From: Planctomycetota bacterium
Lineage (GTDB): Bacteria; Planctomycetota; Planctomycetia; Pirellulales; Pirellulaceae
Length of the DNA stretch: 9,485 bases
Assembly: GCA_024277285.1 (NCBI GenBank)
Contig: JAJRVM010000166.1
Location: forward strand, 1 to 9,485
Reading direction: 5' to 3'
The stretch's first letter is position 1. Each line of letters begins with the position of its first letter. The notes below the pieces were generated by a model. The model was not told the origin of the DNA, searched no databases, and saw nothing but the letters and a program-made list of their open reading frames with translations. The translations under genes and the position numbers were made by a program. Shown in pieces: positions 1-6,826 of the stretch.

Positions 1-423
1 CCCCCCCACGATGACCATACAGACACCCCTCCAGCTTATCGGCCGCACCTGCGAGCAATTCAAAGAATCAGACTGTCTGGCTCTGCAGAAATAGGGGCCA
101 CGGATGGGCACGGATCTTCACGGAGAGACCTGGGGCTGGAGGCAGGGGAGCGTCATACCCAGGAAATCAGACTGTCTGGCTCTGCGCAAGGTTCAAGTCC
201 TTGCCGGGTAGCTTCCCCTCCAACAGGCTCTCCGCCCACCCCCCCACGATGACCATACAGACACCCCTCCAGCTTATCGGCCGCACCTGCGAGCAATTCA
301 AAGAATCAGACTGTCTGGCTCTGCAGAAATGGGGGCCACGGATGGGCACGGATCTTCACGGAGAGACCTGGGGCTGGAGGCAGGGGAGCGTCATGCCCAG
401 GAAATCAGACTGTCTGGCTCTGC
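1..423. repeat. 238-bp direct duplication, two near-identical copies
   Basis: Positions 1-185 recur at 239-423 with no gaps. By eye only two bases differ: A at 93 and 157 in the first copy are G at 331 and 395 in the second, so about 183 of 185 match. Each copy starts in a C-run followed by ACGATGACCATAC, passes through a stretch containing GGCCGCACCTGCGAGC, and then enters the roughly 100-bp unit described separately. The near identity implies a recent duplication or ongoing homogenisation. The first copy begins at the window edge, so the array probably continues to the left. No coding function is apparent. Confidence 0.95.
184..210 (+). other. tRNA T-arm-like motif with acceptor-like tail
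   Basis: CAAGG (187-191), TTCAAGT (192-198) and CCTTG (199-203) form a perfect 5-bp stem around a canonical 7-base T-loop. Seven bases, CCGGGTA (204-210), follow where a tRNA acceptor 3' strand would lie. The TACCCAG at 156-162 could pair with six of those seven bases. Only 24 nt separate it from the T-stem, too few for D and anticodon arms, and no CCA follows. It occurs once, at the junction between two repeat units. This could be a degraded tRNA 3' end, an old attachment site or chance; it is not a functional tRNA. Confidence 0.35.
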
Positions 424-628
424 AGCTCTGCAGAAATGGGGGCCACGGATGGGCACGGATCTTCACGGAGAGACCTGGGGCTGGAGGCAAGGGAGCGTCA
501 TGCCCAGGAAATCAGACTGTCTGGCTCTGCAGCTCTGCAGAAATAGGGGCCACGGATGGGCACGGATCTTCACGGAGAGACCTGTGGGGTTGGAGGCAAG
601 GGAGCGTCATGCCCAGGAAAACTCAGAC

Positions 629-658
629 TGTCTGGTTCTGCGTTGTCTGGTTCTGCGT
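629..658 (+). repeat. 15-bp perfect tandem duplication
   Basis: TGTCTGGTTCTGCGT occurs twice head to tail (629-643 and 644-658) at the end of the left array. It duplicates the GTCTGG block of the 100-bp unit, so it looks like a replication-slippage scar at the array boundary. Confidence 0.9.
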
Positions 659-745
659 TGAACCCTGCGCGGTGCCCGCTATCGGGGCCGCCATCCAATG
701 CTCCCGCGCGCGGTTCGCGAAGAAAAACTGCTGAAAACACTTGCA

Positions 746-784
746 TCCCCCCCTCTCTCCCCCTCCCCCTCTTCTCCTCTCTCC
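746..784 (+). other. 39-nt pure pyrimidine tract
   Basis: Every base from 746 to 784 is C or T, and a pyrimidine-rich stretch with isolated A residues continues to about 793. The tract lies between the repeat array and the rpsB promoter candidate. Such a strand-asymmetric run can form triplex DNA, stall polymerase or mutate by slippage. A role is inference only. I see no gene in 661-828. Confidence 0.8.
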
Positions 785-828
785 ACTCTCCACTGCGTCG
801 AAATCAAGCGGACGACCGCTCACGCGGA

Positions 829-857
829 TTGACCCTCATCACGGGTACGAGTAGACT
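829..857 (+). promoter_or_regulatory. Candidate sigma70-type promoter for rpsB
   Basis: A -35 element TTGACC (829-834, 5 of 6 consensus bases) is followed after exactly 17 bp by a -10 element TAGACT (852-857, 4 of 6). Transcription would start near 864 and leave an untranslated leader of about 195 nt before rpsB. A small perfect hairpin, AGCGG/CCGCT, lies just upstream at 807-820. The same TAGACT with 17-bp spacing appears before frr. Long leaders before rpsB are known targets of S2 autoregulation in some bacteria; that it happens here is inference. Confidence 0.45.
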
Positions 858-1059
858 GCGAGGCTTGTCGTGGTCTTCGCGGATTCCCCCCGCCAAGGCC
901 AACTATGCAAACCCCGTTTCATTGAACTTGCAACGGCGAAGGCAGTGATGCCTGTGGCAGTCTTGGGATTCGCGTAATCGGGAAATCGCGTGATTGGGTG
1001 CCGGAAACGGCGAATTCCAGGGCCATGTCGGTAAGTTCCCGGACCAGGAGACCTTATTG

Positions 1060-1857
1060 GTGACGGAAAAAACACTTGTACAGGAACTCGTTGCGGCAGG
1101 CGTGCATTTTGGGCACAGGGCCAGTCTTTGGAACCCCAAGATGGCACCTTACATTTACGCGCGCAAGAATCAGATTCACATCATTGACATTCGCGAGACG
1201 TTGCGTGGCCTATTACGGGCTCAAAAGTACCTTACTCAGGTAGCCGCAAGTGGCAGTTTGGTGCTGTTTGTGGGGACCAAACGTCAAGCTGCGGGCTCGA
1301 TCGAACGTGAAGCGTTGCGGTGCAACATGCCGTTCGTGGCCGAACGATGGCTTGGCGGCGCGTTGACCAATTTCCGCACCGTACGCAGCCGTCTTGGTCG
1401 CTTGGAAGAGCTGGAAGAGCTGCGTGGCAGCGACCGGCTTTCGGAATACTCCAAGAAGATGCAATCGGCGTTGTCGCGCGAGTACCGCAAGATGTACCGC
1501 AACTTGAATGGCCTGCGTTCGATGAATCGCATGCCCGAGTGTGTGGTGGTAGTCGATCCGCGCAAAGAGAAGAACGCGATCCGTGAATCGCGCCGCTTGG
1601 GAATCACCACCATTGCCCTCATCGACACCGACTGCGACCCGGACCTCGTCGACCTGCCAATCCCCGGCAACGACGATGGCATTCGATCGATCGAGCTGGT
1701 GATCAAGACGCTCGCCAGTGCGGTCATTGCTGGCAAATCGGACGCGGCGGCGCAGGACAAGAACGCGATCGGCACCGAATCGGCAGCCACACCACCGGCC
1801 GAAGGAAACGACGCTGGCCAACCGGCTGTGGGTTCTCCGCCCCAAGCTGCCAGTTGA
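1060..1857 (+). CDS. rpsB: 30S ribosomal protein S2
   Basis: This is the small-subunit protein S2, which joins late in 30S assembly and helps recruit S1-type proteins in many bacteria. The 265-residue product has the family landmarks in order: [10 protein letters not shown] (13-22), WNPKM (24-28), the [15 protein letters not shown] stretch, [11 protein letters not shown], the [11 protein letters not shown] signature, [16 protein letters not shown], and a [14 protein letters not shown] segment near the end of the core. The start chosen is GTG 1060, with AGGAG at 1046-1050 nine bases upstream. TTG 1057 would also suit that site. An upstream in-frame TTG at 994 would add 22 residues unlike S2 and has no such site. 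The last 42 or so residues form an Ala/Pro/Gly-rich tail beyond the usual core of about 240 residues. tsf follows in the same direction after a long spacer. Confidence 0.97.
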   Translation: MTEKTLVQELVAAGVHFGHRASLWNPKMAPYIYARKNQIHIIDIRETLRGLLRAQKYLTQVAASGSLVLFVGTKRQAAGSIEREALRCNMPFVAERWLGGALTNFRTVRSRLGRLEELEELRGSDRLSEYSKKMQSALSREYRKMYRNLNGLRSMNRMPECVVVVDPRKEKNAIRESRRLGITTIALIDTDCDPDLVDLPIPGNDDGIRSIELVIKTLASAVIAGKSDAAAQDKNAIGTESAATPPAEGNDAGQPAVGSPPQAAS

Positions 1858-1933
1858 TCCCATGGTCGACGCTCGATCGTCTGACGCCACCGAGGGGAGC
1901 GAGGCAACACGGGCAGGACAACACAAGAACGTG

Positions 1934-1954
1934 AACGCCGCCGAGCGGCGTTTT
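1934..1954 (+). terminator. Terminator- or attenuator-like hairpin after rpsB
   Basis: AACGCCGC (1934-1941) pairs perfectly with GCGGCGTT (1945-1952) around a CGA loop. The strand reads TTTT at 1951-1954, two of these being in the stem. The GC-rich 8-bp stem is strong but the T-run is short, so partial termination, attenuation or 3'-end protection of the rpsB message is more likely than full termination. Confidence 0.5.
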
Positions 1955-1997
1955 CCGGCCATGCGAAGCCTGCCGGAAGATCGTTGAGCCACGTGGC

Positions 1998-2018
1998 GCG
2001 TTGGGGATTCTCCAACGC
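1998..2018 (+). promoter_or_regulatory. Second stable hairpin in the rpsB-tsf spacer
   Basis: Positions 1998-2006 pair with 2010-2018 (GCGTTGGGG with CTCCAACGC, including one G-T pair) around an ATT loop: nine base pairs. No T-run follows, so this is not a canonical terminator. It could be an RNA processing or stabilising element between the two genes. Confidence 0.4.
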
Positions 2019-2220
2019 TCGTTTCGTTGCCGATTGGAAACCTCCGTGGCACACCGCACGTGTGAAGACAATTCGGCATGGAACAATCTCGCCGCTTGCG
2101 CGGCATGTACCAGGCTTGGTGCAATAACTGTTTTACTCCATTGCGTCGCGCCCCGTAGTTCAAAAAACGGACCGACGAACCAAAACCAGACAAACATCCA
2201 CCACCATAGGAGAACAGATC

Positions 2221-3054
2221 ATGGCTGAAATTACGGCCAAAGCCGTGAAGGCGTTTCGCGAAAAAACCGGGCTACCATTGATGGATTGCAAACGGGCATT
2301 GGTCGCAGCGGGCGGTGACGAAGAGAAAGCAATCGAGACGTTGCGCAAATCGGGCGAGAAACTCGAACTGAAACGTTCGGGCCGCGACACGTCGTTCGGT
2401 CGTTTTGGGATCTACTGCGGACTCGACAAGAAAACCGGCGCGATGGTGGAACTAAAGTGCGAAAGTGCTCCGGTCACACAGAACGAAGAGTTCATTCAGT
2501 TGGCCAACGACTTGGCGACCCAGTTGGCAACGGGCCCGGGAGCAACCACGGCGGACGAACTGCTGGAACAACCCTCGCCCAGCAAAGCCGGCACGACCTT
2601 AGGCGAACAAAAAGCGGACCTATTCAACCGCATTCGTGAAGTCTTTAATATAGGCCGACTCGTACGGATCGACTCACCCTGCGGTGGTTACAGCCACAAT
2701 GCCAAGACAGTAGCGGGCGTTCTCTTGCAAGTGGAAGGCGGCACCGACGCAGTAGCCAAGGACATCAGCATGCACATCACTGCCATGCGTCCGGCCGCGT
2801 TAAATGTCGACGAACTCGATGCGGATACCGTGGCCAAGGAGCGGGAGATCCTGCGCGAGGCCGCGTTGCAAGAGGGTAAACCGGAGAGCATCGTCGACAA
2901 GATGGTAGAAGGCCGGCTGCGCAGCTACTATGCAGAACGAGTGCTTTGCGAACAGCCGTTCGTAAAAGACGACAAACTTTCCGTGGGTAAGTTTGCCGAA
3001 ACCAACGACATGAAAATCAAACGGTTTGTGCATTGGGAATTAGGCAAAGAATAG
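2221..3054 (+). CDS. tsf: Translation elongation factor Ts (EF-Ts)
   Basis: EF-Ts is the cytoplasmic nucleotide exchange factor that releases GDP from EF-Tu. The 277-residue product is close to the 283 of E. coli. The N-terminal UBA-like domain (about 1-50) carries KTGLPLMDCKRAL (15-27) and GDEEKAIETLRKSG, the family signature. The EF-Tu-contact region reads CESAPVTQNEEF (80-91): most bacteria have TDFV where this protein has SAPV, while the following NEEF is kept. The C-terminal half has HITAMRP and CEQPFVKDD, both family landmarks. ATG 2221 is preceded by AGGAG at 2208-2212. A strong terminator ends the transcript 19 bp past the stop. The SAPV variant may be lineage-typical; that is recollection, not tested here. 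Confidence 0.97.
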   Translation: MAEITAKAVKAFREKTGLPLMDCKRALVAAGGDEEKAIETLRKSGEKLELKRSGRDTSFGRFGIYCGLDKKTGAMVELKCESAPVTQNEEFIQLANDLATQLATGPGATTADELLEQPSPSKAGTTLGEQKADLFNRIREVFNIGRLVRIDSPCGGYSHNAKTVAGVLLQVEGGTDAVAKDISMHITAMRPAALNVDELDADTVAKEREILREAALQEGKPESIVDKMVEGRLRSYYAERVLCEQPFVKDDKLSVGKFAETNDMKIKRFVHWELGKE

Positions 3055-3072
3055 CCGCAACGTAAGCACTTG

Positions 3073-3102
3073 AAGCCCCGTTGATCATCGGGGCTTTTTT
3101 TT
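3073..3102 (+). terminator. Rho-independent terminator after tsf
   Basis: GCCCCG (3075-3080) pairs with CGGGGC (3089-3094), and flanking AA (3073-3074) can pair with the first T residues. The 8-nt loop contains TGATCA. Eight consecutive T residues follow at 3095-3102. This is a textbook intrinsic terminator and separates rpsB-tsf from pyrH. Confidence 0.92.
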
Positions 3103-3251
3103 CGGGCTGGCGTTTCGACAGTTCGATTCGGCAACGGACAGAGATCGACCGGCCGCGAATGGTCGCACCAAAACCAGACTTAGGACCTGTCACTTAACCT
3201 GGCTGGCCGTGTCGATCTGCTCGGCATTTTGGCGGTACCTACCGATGGTTT

Positions 3252-3276
3252 TGTGACACGTTCTTAGATCGTCACA
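3252..3276. promoter_or_regulatory. Inverted repeat just before the pyrH ribosome binding site
   Basis: TGTGAC (3252-3257) and GTCACA (3271-3276) are exact inverted arms separated by 13 nt, ending seven bases before the GAGGAG Shine-Dalgarno of pyrH. It could be an operator or an RNA hairpin affecting translation start. The wide spacing does not match a CRP site, and I cannot name a regulator. No convincing -35/-10 pair was found in 3103-3296, although the upstream terminator requires a promoter there. Confidence 0.35.
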
Positions 3277-3296
3277 TTCAGTGAGGAGTGATTTTG

Positions 3297-4067
3297 ATGG
3301 CCAAAGAGGATCAATCGAAGATGGCGCCTCGGTATCGGCGCGTATTGTTGAAGTTGTCGGGCGAGAGTTTCACGTCGGCAGGTGAACGCGGGATTTCGAT
3401 GGACGAGGTCGTCGATATCGCTCGACAGATTCATCAGGCACAACAAATGGGATGTGAAATTGCCGTGGTGATCGGCGGCGGCAACATCCTGCGAGGGGCT
3501 CATTTCACCGACAAGAACTCGGGCATCCTCGAAGCAACCGCTCACTACATGGGGATGTTGGCGACCGTGATTAACGGTCTGGCATTGCAAGATGCGCTCG
3601 AGTCGTTTGGCTGCGATACGCGGCTAATGACTGCTATCCACATGGATGTGGTGGCCGAACCGTACATTCGCCGCCGCGCACAATCGCACCTGCACAACGG
3701 ACGAATCGTCATTCTCGCTGCCGGAACGGGAGGCCCTTTCGTGACGACCGATACGGCGGCCGCACTACGAGCCATGGAGCTGGACGCTGAAATCTTGCTC
3801 AAGGCAACTCGCGTCGATGGCGTTTATAGCGACGACCCGGAAAAGAATCCCCATGCCGTACTCTACCAACAGCTCGACTACGAGACCGTGCGGGCACAGA
3901 ACCTACGCTTCATGGACAGCACGGCAATCGCCCAGTGCATGGAGCGATCGATGCCTATTCTCGTGTTCAATTATCGAAAAGATGGCAATATTCAACGGGC
4001 CGTACGTGGTGAAAAGGTCGGTACCATGGTCGGCCCACCAGCCATACTGACTGACACCGAAACTTGA
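3297..4067 (+). CDS. pyrH: UMP kinase (uridylate kinase)
   Basis: PyrH phosphorylates UMP to UDP with ATP in the cytoplasm, in pyrimidine nucleotide synthesis. It is the bacterial hexameric enzyme of the amino acid kinase fold. Landmarks in the 256-residue product: [10 protein letters not shown] (16-25) with the ATP-site lysine, [10 protein letters not shown] (58-67) glycine loop, [15 protein letters not shown] (141-155) for UMP and phosphate binding, [13 protein letters not shown] (169-181), and MDSTAIAQC near the C-terminus. ATG 3297 has GAGGAG (3283-3288) eight bases upstream. An in-frame GTG at 3288 would overlap that site and is rejected. The protein is about 15 residues longer than E. 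coli PyrH, mostly at the N-terminus ([12 protein letters not shown]). It is followed by frr after 186 nt, the usual order. Confidence 0.97.
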   Translation: MAKEDQSKMAPRYRRVLLKLSGESFTSAGERGISMDEVVDIARQIHQAQQMGCEIAVVIGGGNILRGAHFTDKNSGILEATAHYMGMLATVINGLALQDALESFGCDTRLMTAIHMDVVAEPYIRRRAQSHLHNGRIVILAAGTGGPFVTTDTAAALRAMELDAEILLKATRVDGVYSDDPEKNPHAVLYQQLDYETVRAQNLRFMDSTAIAQCMERSMPILVFNYRKDGNIQRAVRGEKVGTMVGPPAILTDTET

Positions 4068-4109
4068 TCCCTGTGGTCCGGGAAGGCTGCTGACCGCTTT
4101 GGCCGTTGG

Positions 4110-4138
4110 TTGGCGAGCCTGCTTGCATGCGATAGACT
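4110..4138 (+). promoter_or_regulatory. Candidate promoter for frr
   Basis: TTGGCG (4110-4115) and TAGACT (4133-4138) are spaced by 17 bp, each matching four of six consensus bases. The -10 hexamer is identical to that of the rpsB promoter candidate. Its position in the pyrH-frr gap would give frr its own transcript with a leader of roughly 110 nt. Each element alone is weak; the shared hexamer and spacing make the pair worth listing. Confidence 0.35.
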
Positions 4139-4253
4139 AGGAACGGTCACCAACGCGGCCACCATTGCGGTAGCCTGCGCGGAGGCCCTGATTCGGTGCT
4201 GCGAAATTAGCGGCAGTTTACTTGACGTTGCTCCAAAACCTGTGGTGTTGGCC

Positions 4254-4811
4254 ATGTCTGCGGACGAAGTTGTATTTGATGCTGAAGCACGTATGGAAAA
4301 AGCGGTTCAGGTCCTCAAGCAAAGCTTAGGGGGCATTCGTACCGGTCGAGCCAATCCAGGTCTGATTGACTCGTTGCGTGTCGAAGTTTACGGAGCGCCA
4401 ACGCCGCTCAAACAGTTAGCAACGATCGGAGCGCCGGAACCGACCCAGATCGTGATCCGCCCGTATGACTCCGGTACCATCAAAGACATTGAGAAGGCGA
4501 TCATCGCCAGCGATCTCGGCTTCAATCCACAAAATGATGGTCGACTGATTCGGATCAACATTCCACCACTCTCGAACGAGCAACGCAAGAAGATGGTCGC
4601 ACGCATCAAAGATCTTGCGGAAGAAGCCAAGGTGGCGATTCGCAACATCCGCCGGGATGCGAACAAAGCGATTGAACAAGCGGAAAAGAGCAAGGAAATC
4701 AGCGAAGACTCGCGCGACAGTATGAAAGAAGAAGTCCAAGAAGCGACGAAGAAGTACGAAACGCAAGCGACGGAAGCTGCCAAGAAACGCGAAACGGATG
4801 TTATGGAGTAA
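4254..4811 (+). CDS. frr: Ribosome recycling factor (RRF)
   Basis: RRF acts with EF-G after termination to split the ribosome into subunits. The product is 185 residues, exactly the usual length. The N-terminal helix leads into the signature RTGRANPGL (29-37). Domain II contains YGAPTPLKQLA, and the middle carries IRPYD, DLGFNPQNDG and IRINIPPLSNEQRKKM, all typical. The C-terminal long helix is Lys/Glu-rich and ends in KKRETDVME. ATG 4254 is chosen because it gives the standard length and N-terminus. The frame stays open upstream to 4110, but that stretch does not resemble RRF and overlaps a promoter candidate. No clear Shine-Dalgarno precedes 4254, unlike rpsB, tsf and pyrH, so initiation here may rely on other features. 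GTG 4245 or TTG 4248 are possible alternative starts. Confidence 0.97.
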   Translation: MSADEVVFDAEARMEKAVQVLKQSLGGIRTGRANPGLIDSLRVEVYGAPTPLKQLATIGAPEPTQIVIRPYDSGTIKDIEKAIIASDLGFNPQNDGRLIRINIPPLSNEQRKKMVARIKDLAEEAKVAIRNIRRDANKAIEQAEKSKEISEDSRDSMKEEVQEATKKYETQATEAAKKRETDVME

Positions 4812-5013
4812 GCAACCCAGTACCCTGAAACCCAGTATTACGAATCTGGGCTTCATGGTGAAACTCGGTACACGTCCTATTCTCAACCAGATGCCCTGAA
4901 CCACACGGGCTTTGCCCGCATCAACCATGGCAGCAAGAGCTGCACTCACGGACGAGTTTCGATCAGCGATTCCCGCGAATGCGAATTCGATTCTATTTGT
5001 TGAGTCTGGTCCT

Positions 5014-6705
5014 ATGACATCTTCTGGCGAATCGTCGGTTTCTTATCTCTGTCCGCAGTGCCAGACGAAATTGACCGCCAGTGCAGAACACGCGGGCCAA
5101 CGCGGCAAGTGCCCAAAGTGCGGTAAAGTAGTTAAGGTTCCCGGCGCGCACACGCAAACGAGCCGGGCCGGGCAAGCGAGTAGTTCCGGGCCTTCCGCCG
5201 CCAGCGAGACCGGCGGAATTGCCAACATCTCGATCGTTTGCCCGCTGTGCGGCACACGCATGTATGCCACCAAGAAACAAGTCGGCCAGACGATCGTCTG
5301 TCCCGACTGCCTGGAGTCGGTCGTTGTCCCAGACCGCGCACCGCCGCAAAAGCCGCCGCCACAGCCCAAACCCGATCCGTCCGCCTCATCCGCCACTACC
5401 GCGCCAGCGGCGTCGAACGCCAGCGAAGAGGACGAATTCCGCTTGGCCGATCCGGTCGAGCTCCCTCGACATCGCTCGGTGACCAGTAAATTGGCAGACT
5501 TCATCGATCAACACGTTGCGGAACATGAACAACCACAGAATGAAGACGATGCGGCGGCCCCTCCCGAATCGCCAACGGCACCCATTGCCACACCGCGGCA
5601 ATTCGCCATCAAGTGCCCGGTTTGCGACACCATGCTGCAGGCCACTGCTGCCGAGATAGGGACCCGGAAAGAGTGTCCCGATTGTTTCTCGCCTATCGAA
5701 GTAAAGCGTCCCAAGCCGAAACCGCAACGCGTTAACGAGGTTAAGGACGCGGACTATGAGGACGACGAGTTTGTGCTCGACGCCCCGGCACCGCTCGACG
5801 TATTCACGCCGACCGACCAGGGGACGGCACCGCGCACGTTGGGGGAAGAGGCCCTACGAAAGGCGCGCGAGCAACAAGCGCAGCGCGCGCGCGAAACGCC
5901 CGATCTACCTCTCGCGCCACTCTGGACGCACGTCTTCACGTTCCTGCGCGATATCGGAACGATCACACGTCTTGCCGTCACCGGCGTACTGCTGGGCGTG
6001 ACCATGAGTTTTGCGGTGACCGTGGTGGGCCTGATGACGTCCGACGATCCTAGCGCCAAGTTCTTTGGCATGGCCGGCGGTGCGTTCCTAACGCTATTGA
6101 CGATTGTCACCGTCACCTACGCGTCGACCAACTTTTTGAACGTGCTACAGGAGTCGGCGGAAGGCTGCGAGAAGATCGATTCGTGGCCGGAAAATAGCCT
6201 TGCCGAATGGATCACGGAATCGTTCACGCTGCTGATGGCCATCTTCTTTGCCGTCATCCCCGGGCTGGTAGCCGTCGTCACGGCCGACGTGACGGGGCTC
6301 TCGTGGCAAAATGCCTGGCTCTTCGCCGGACTCGGCCTTTACGCATTCCTGCCGATCACCCAGTTGTCGATCCTCGAGTCGGCATCGTTGGCCAATCCCG
6401 TATCGAAACCGATTATCGATTCGATTGGCAACGCAATTCTTCTTTGGTGCACGTTCTACATCATGACCTTCTTCCTTGCTCTGCTCGTCGCGCTCGCCTT
6501 AGCCAGCATCCGTGCCGAGCACTCGACATTTGCCTTCGTCGCATTGGGGATTTTCCTGGCCTTTGGTGGTTTCCTTTACTTCCGTTTACTTGGCCGCCTA
6601 GCCTGGGCCTGTCAAATGCGTCCACTGTTGAAGAAAACCACCCAAAAAAACGAGCGGTCGCAGGAAGATCCCGAGAACGACCGAGATGAGCATGCGAACG
6701 GTTAG
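5014..6705 (+). CDS. Triple zinc-ribbon protein with six-helix membrane domain
   Basis: I do not recognise a named family. The 563-residue product has three small zinc ribbons of identical geometry, CxxC-x16-CxxC: C13/C16/C33/C36, C76/C79/C96/C99 and C201/C204/C221/C224. Linkers are Pro-, Ala- and acid-rich. After ribbons 2 and 3 comes a similar acidic motif, EDEFRLADP (139-147) and DDEFVLDAP (250-258). The C-terminal half has about six hydrophobic segments near 320-342, 350-372, 404-424, 435-454, 474-497 and 505-533, then a charged tail. No signal peptide is seen; the ribbons are probably cytoplasmic, attached to an inner-membrane domain. ATG 5014 places the first ribbon near the N-terminus; its Shine-Dalgarno is weak. 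An in-frame TTG at 4912 would add 34 residues without support. Metal binding is inferred from the cysteine pattern; function is unknown. Confidence 0.85.
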   Translation: MTSSGESSVSYLCPQCQTKLTASAEHAGQRGKCPKCGKVVKVPGAHTQTSRAGQASSSGPSAASETGGIANISIVCPLCGTRMYATKKQVGQTIVCPDCLESVVVPDRAPPQKPPPQPKPDPSASSATTAPAASNASEEDEFRLADPVELPRHRSVTSKLADFIDQHVAEHEQPQNEDDAAAPPESPTAPIATPRQFAIKCPVCDTMLQATAAEIGTRKECPDCFSPIEVKRPKPKPQRVNEVKDADYEDDEFVLDAPAPLDVFTPTDQGTAPRTLGEEALRKAREQQAQRARETPDLPLAPLWTHVFTFLRDIGTITRLAVTGVLLGVTMSFAVTVVGLMTSDDPSAKFFGMAGGAFLTLLTIVTVTYASTNFLNVLQESAEGCEKIDSWPENSLAEWITESFTLLMAIFFAVIPGLVAVVTADVTGLSWQNAWLFAGLGLYAFLPITQLSILESASLANPVSKPIIDSIGNAILLWCTFYIMTFFLALLVALALASIRAEHSTFAFVALGIFLAFGGFLYFRLLGRLAWACQMRPLLKKTTQKNERSQEDPENDRDEHANG

Positions 6706-6826
6706 ACGAGCGTGCAACGGCATGCGGTTCGACGTAGAATGCGTAGAATAACCTCGTTTTTTCCGAGCTCAAGACCCACTTGCCGCCTCCTCCACTCGAC
6801 CTTGCAACACGAGAGTGATTGAAAAC

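Larger units (their letters stand above)
71..660 (+). repeat. Tandem array of about 100-bp units with an invariant 28-bp core
   Basis: Four units carry the same core at 98-125, 336-363, 443-470 and 550-577. The core holds three CACGGA heptamers separated by GGG and CTT, so they repeat every 10 bp. Each core is followed by a variable AGACCTGGGGCTGGAGG-type stretch, then GGGAGCGTCATGCCC, then a GACTGTCTGG block (starts 71, 170, 309, 408, 515, 626). Spacings between those blocks are 99, 139, 99, 107 and 111 bp. The extra 8 bp in later units is a doubled AGCTCTGC, and the last unit has two 2-bp insertions. Spacings that are not multiples of three argue against a conserved protein repeat. The same family recurs inverted at the right end of the window. 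Confidence 0.93.
1858..2220 (+). other. Long rpsB-tsf spacer (363 nt), no gene
   Basis: No ORF here has a plausible ribosome binding site or family resemblance. The spacer holds two strong hairpins (1934-1952 and 1998-2018, listed separately). A weak promoter-like pair, TTGCGC (2096-2101) and TGCAAT (2120-2125), has 18-bp spacing with four matches in each hexamer. It ends with a clear Shine-Dalgarno, AGGAG at 2208-2212, eight bases before the tsf start. The arrangement suggests that tsf expression can be set separately from rpsB. Confidence 0.6.

Noticed and set aside
156..210. Complete tRNA gene
   Set aside because: Only 55 nt long, with no D or anticodon arm and one acceptor mismatch; kept only as a T-arm-like motif.
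71..660. CRISPR array
   Set aside because: Unit is about 100 bp with no alternation of short repeats and unique spacers.
201..734. 177-codon plus-strand frame with repeated GHGWARIFTE-like peptide
   Set aside because: It is the translation of the tandem array. Unit spacings of 107 and 111 bp shift the frame, the start is TTG with no ribosome site, and other frames give equally long repeats.
1213..2193. 326-codon minus-strand frame across rpsB and its spacer
   Set aside because: Antisense shadow of a certain rpsB gene, no recognisable features.
4831..4850. CCCAG/CTGGG hairpin as terminator of frr
   Set aside because: Only five base pairs, 10-nt loop and no T-run; a further 5-bp hairpin at 4906-4918 also lacks a T-run.
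6733..6749. Twin CGTAGAAT with two TAGAAT -10-like hexamers before the propeller gene
   Set aside because: TAGAAT matches five of six bases, but no -35 element lies at 16-18 bp from either copy.
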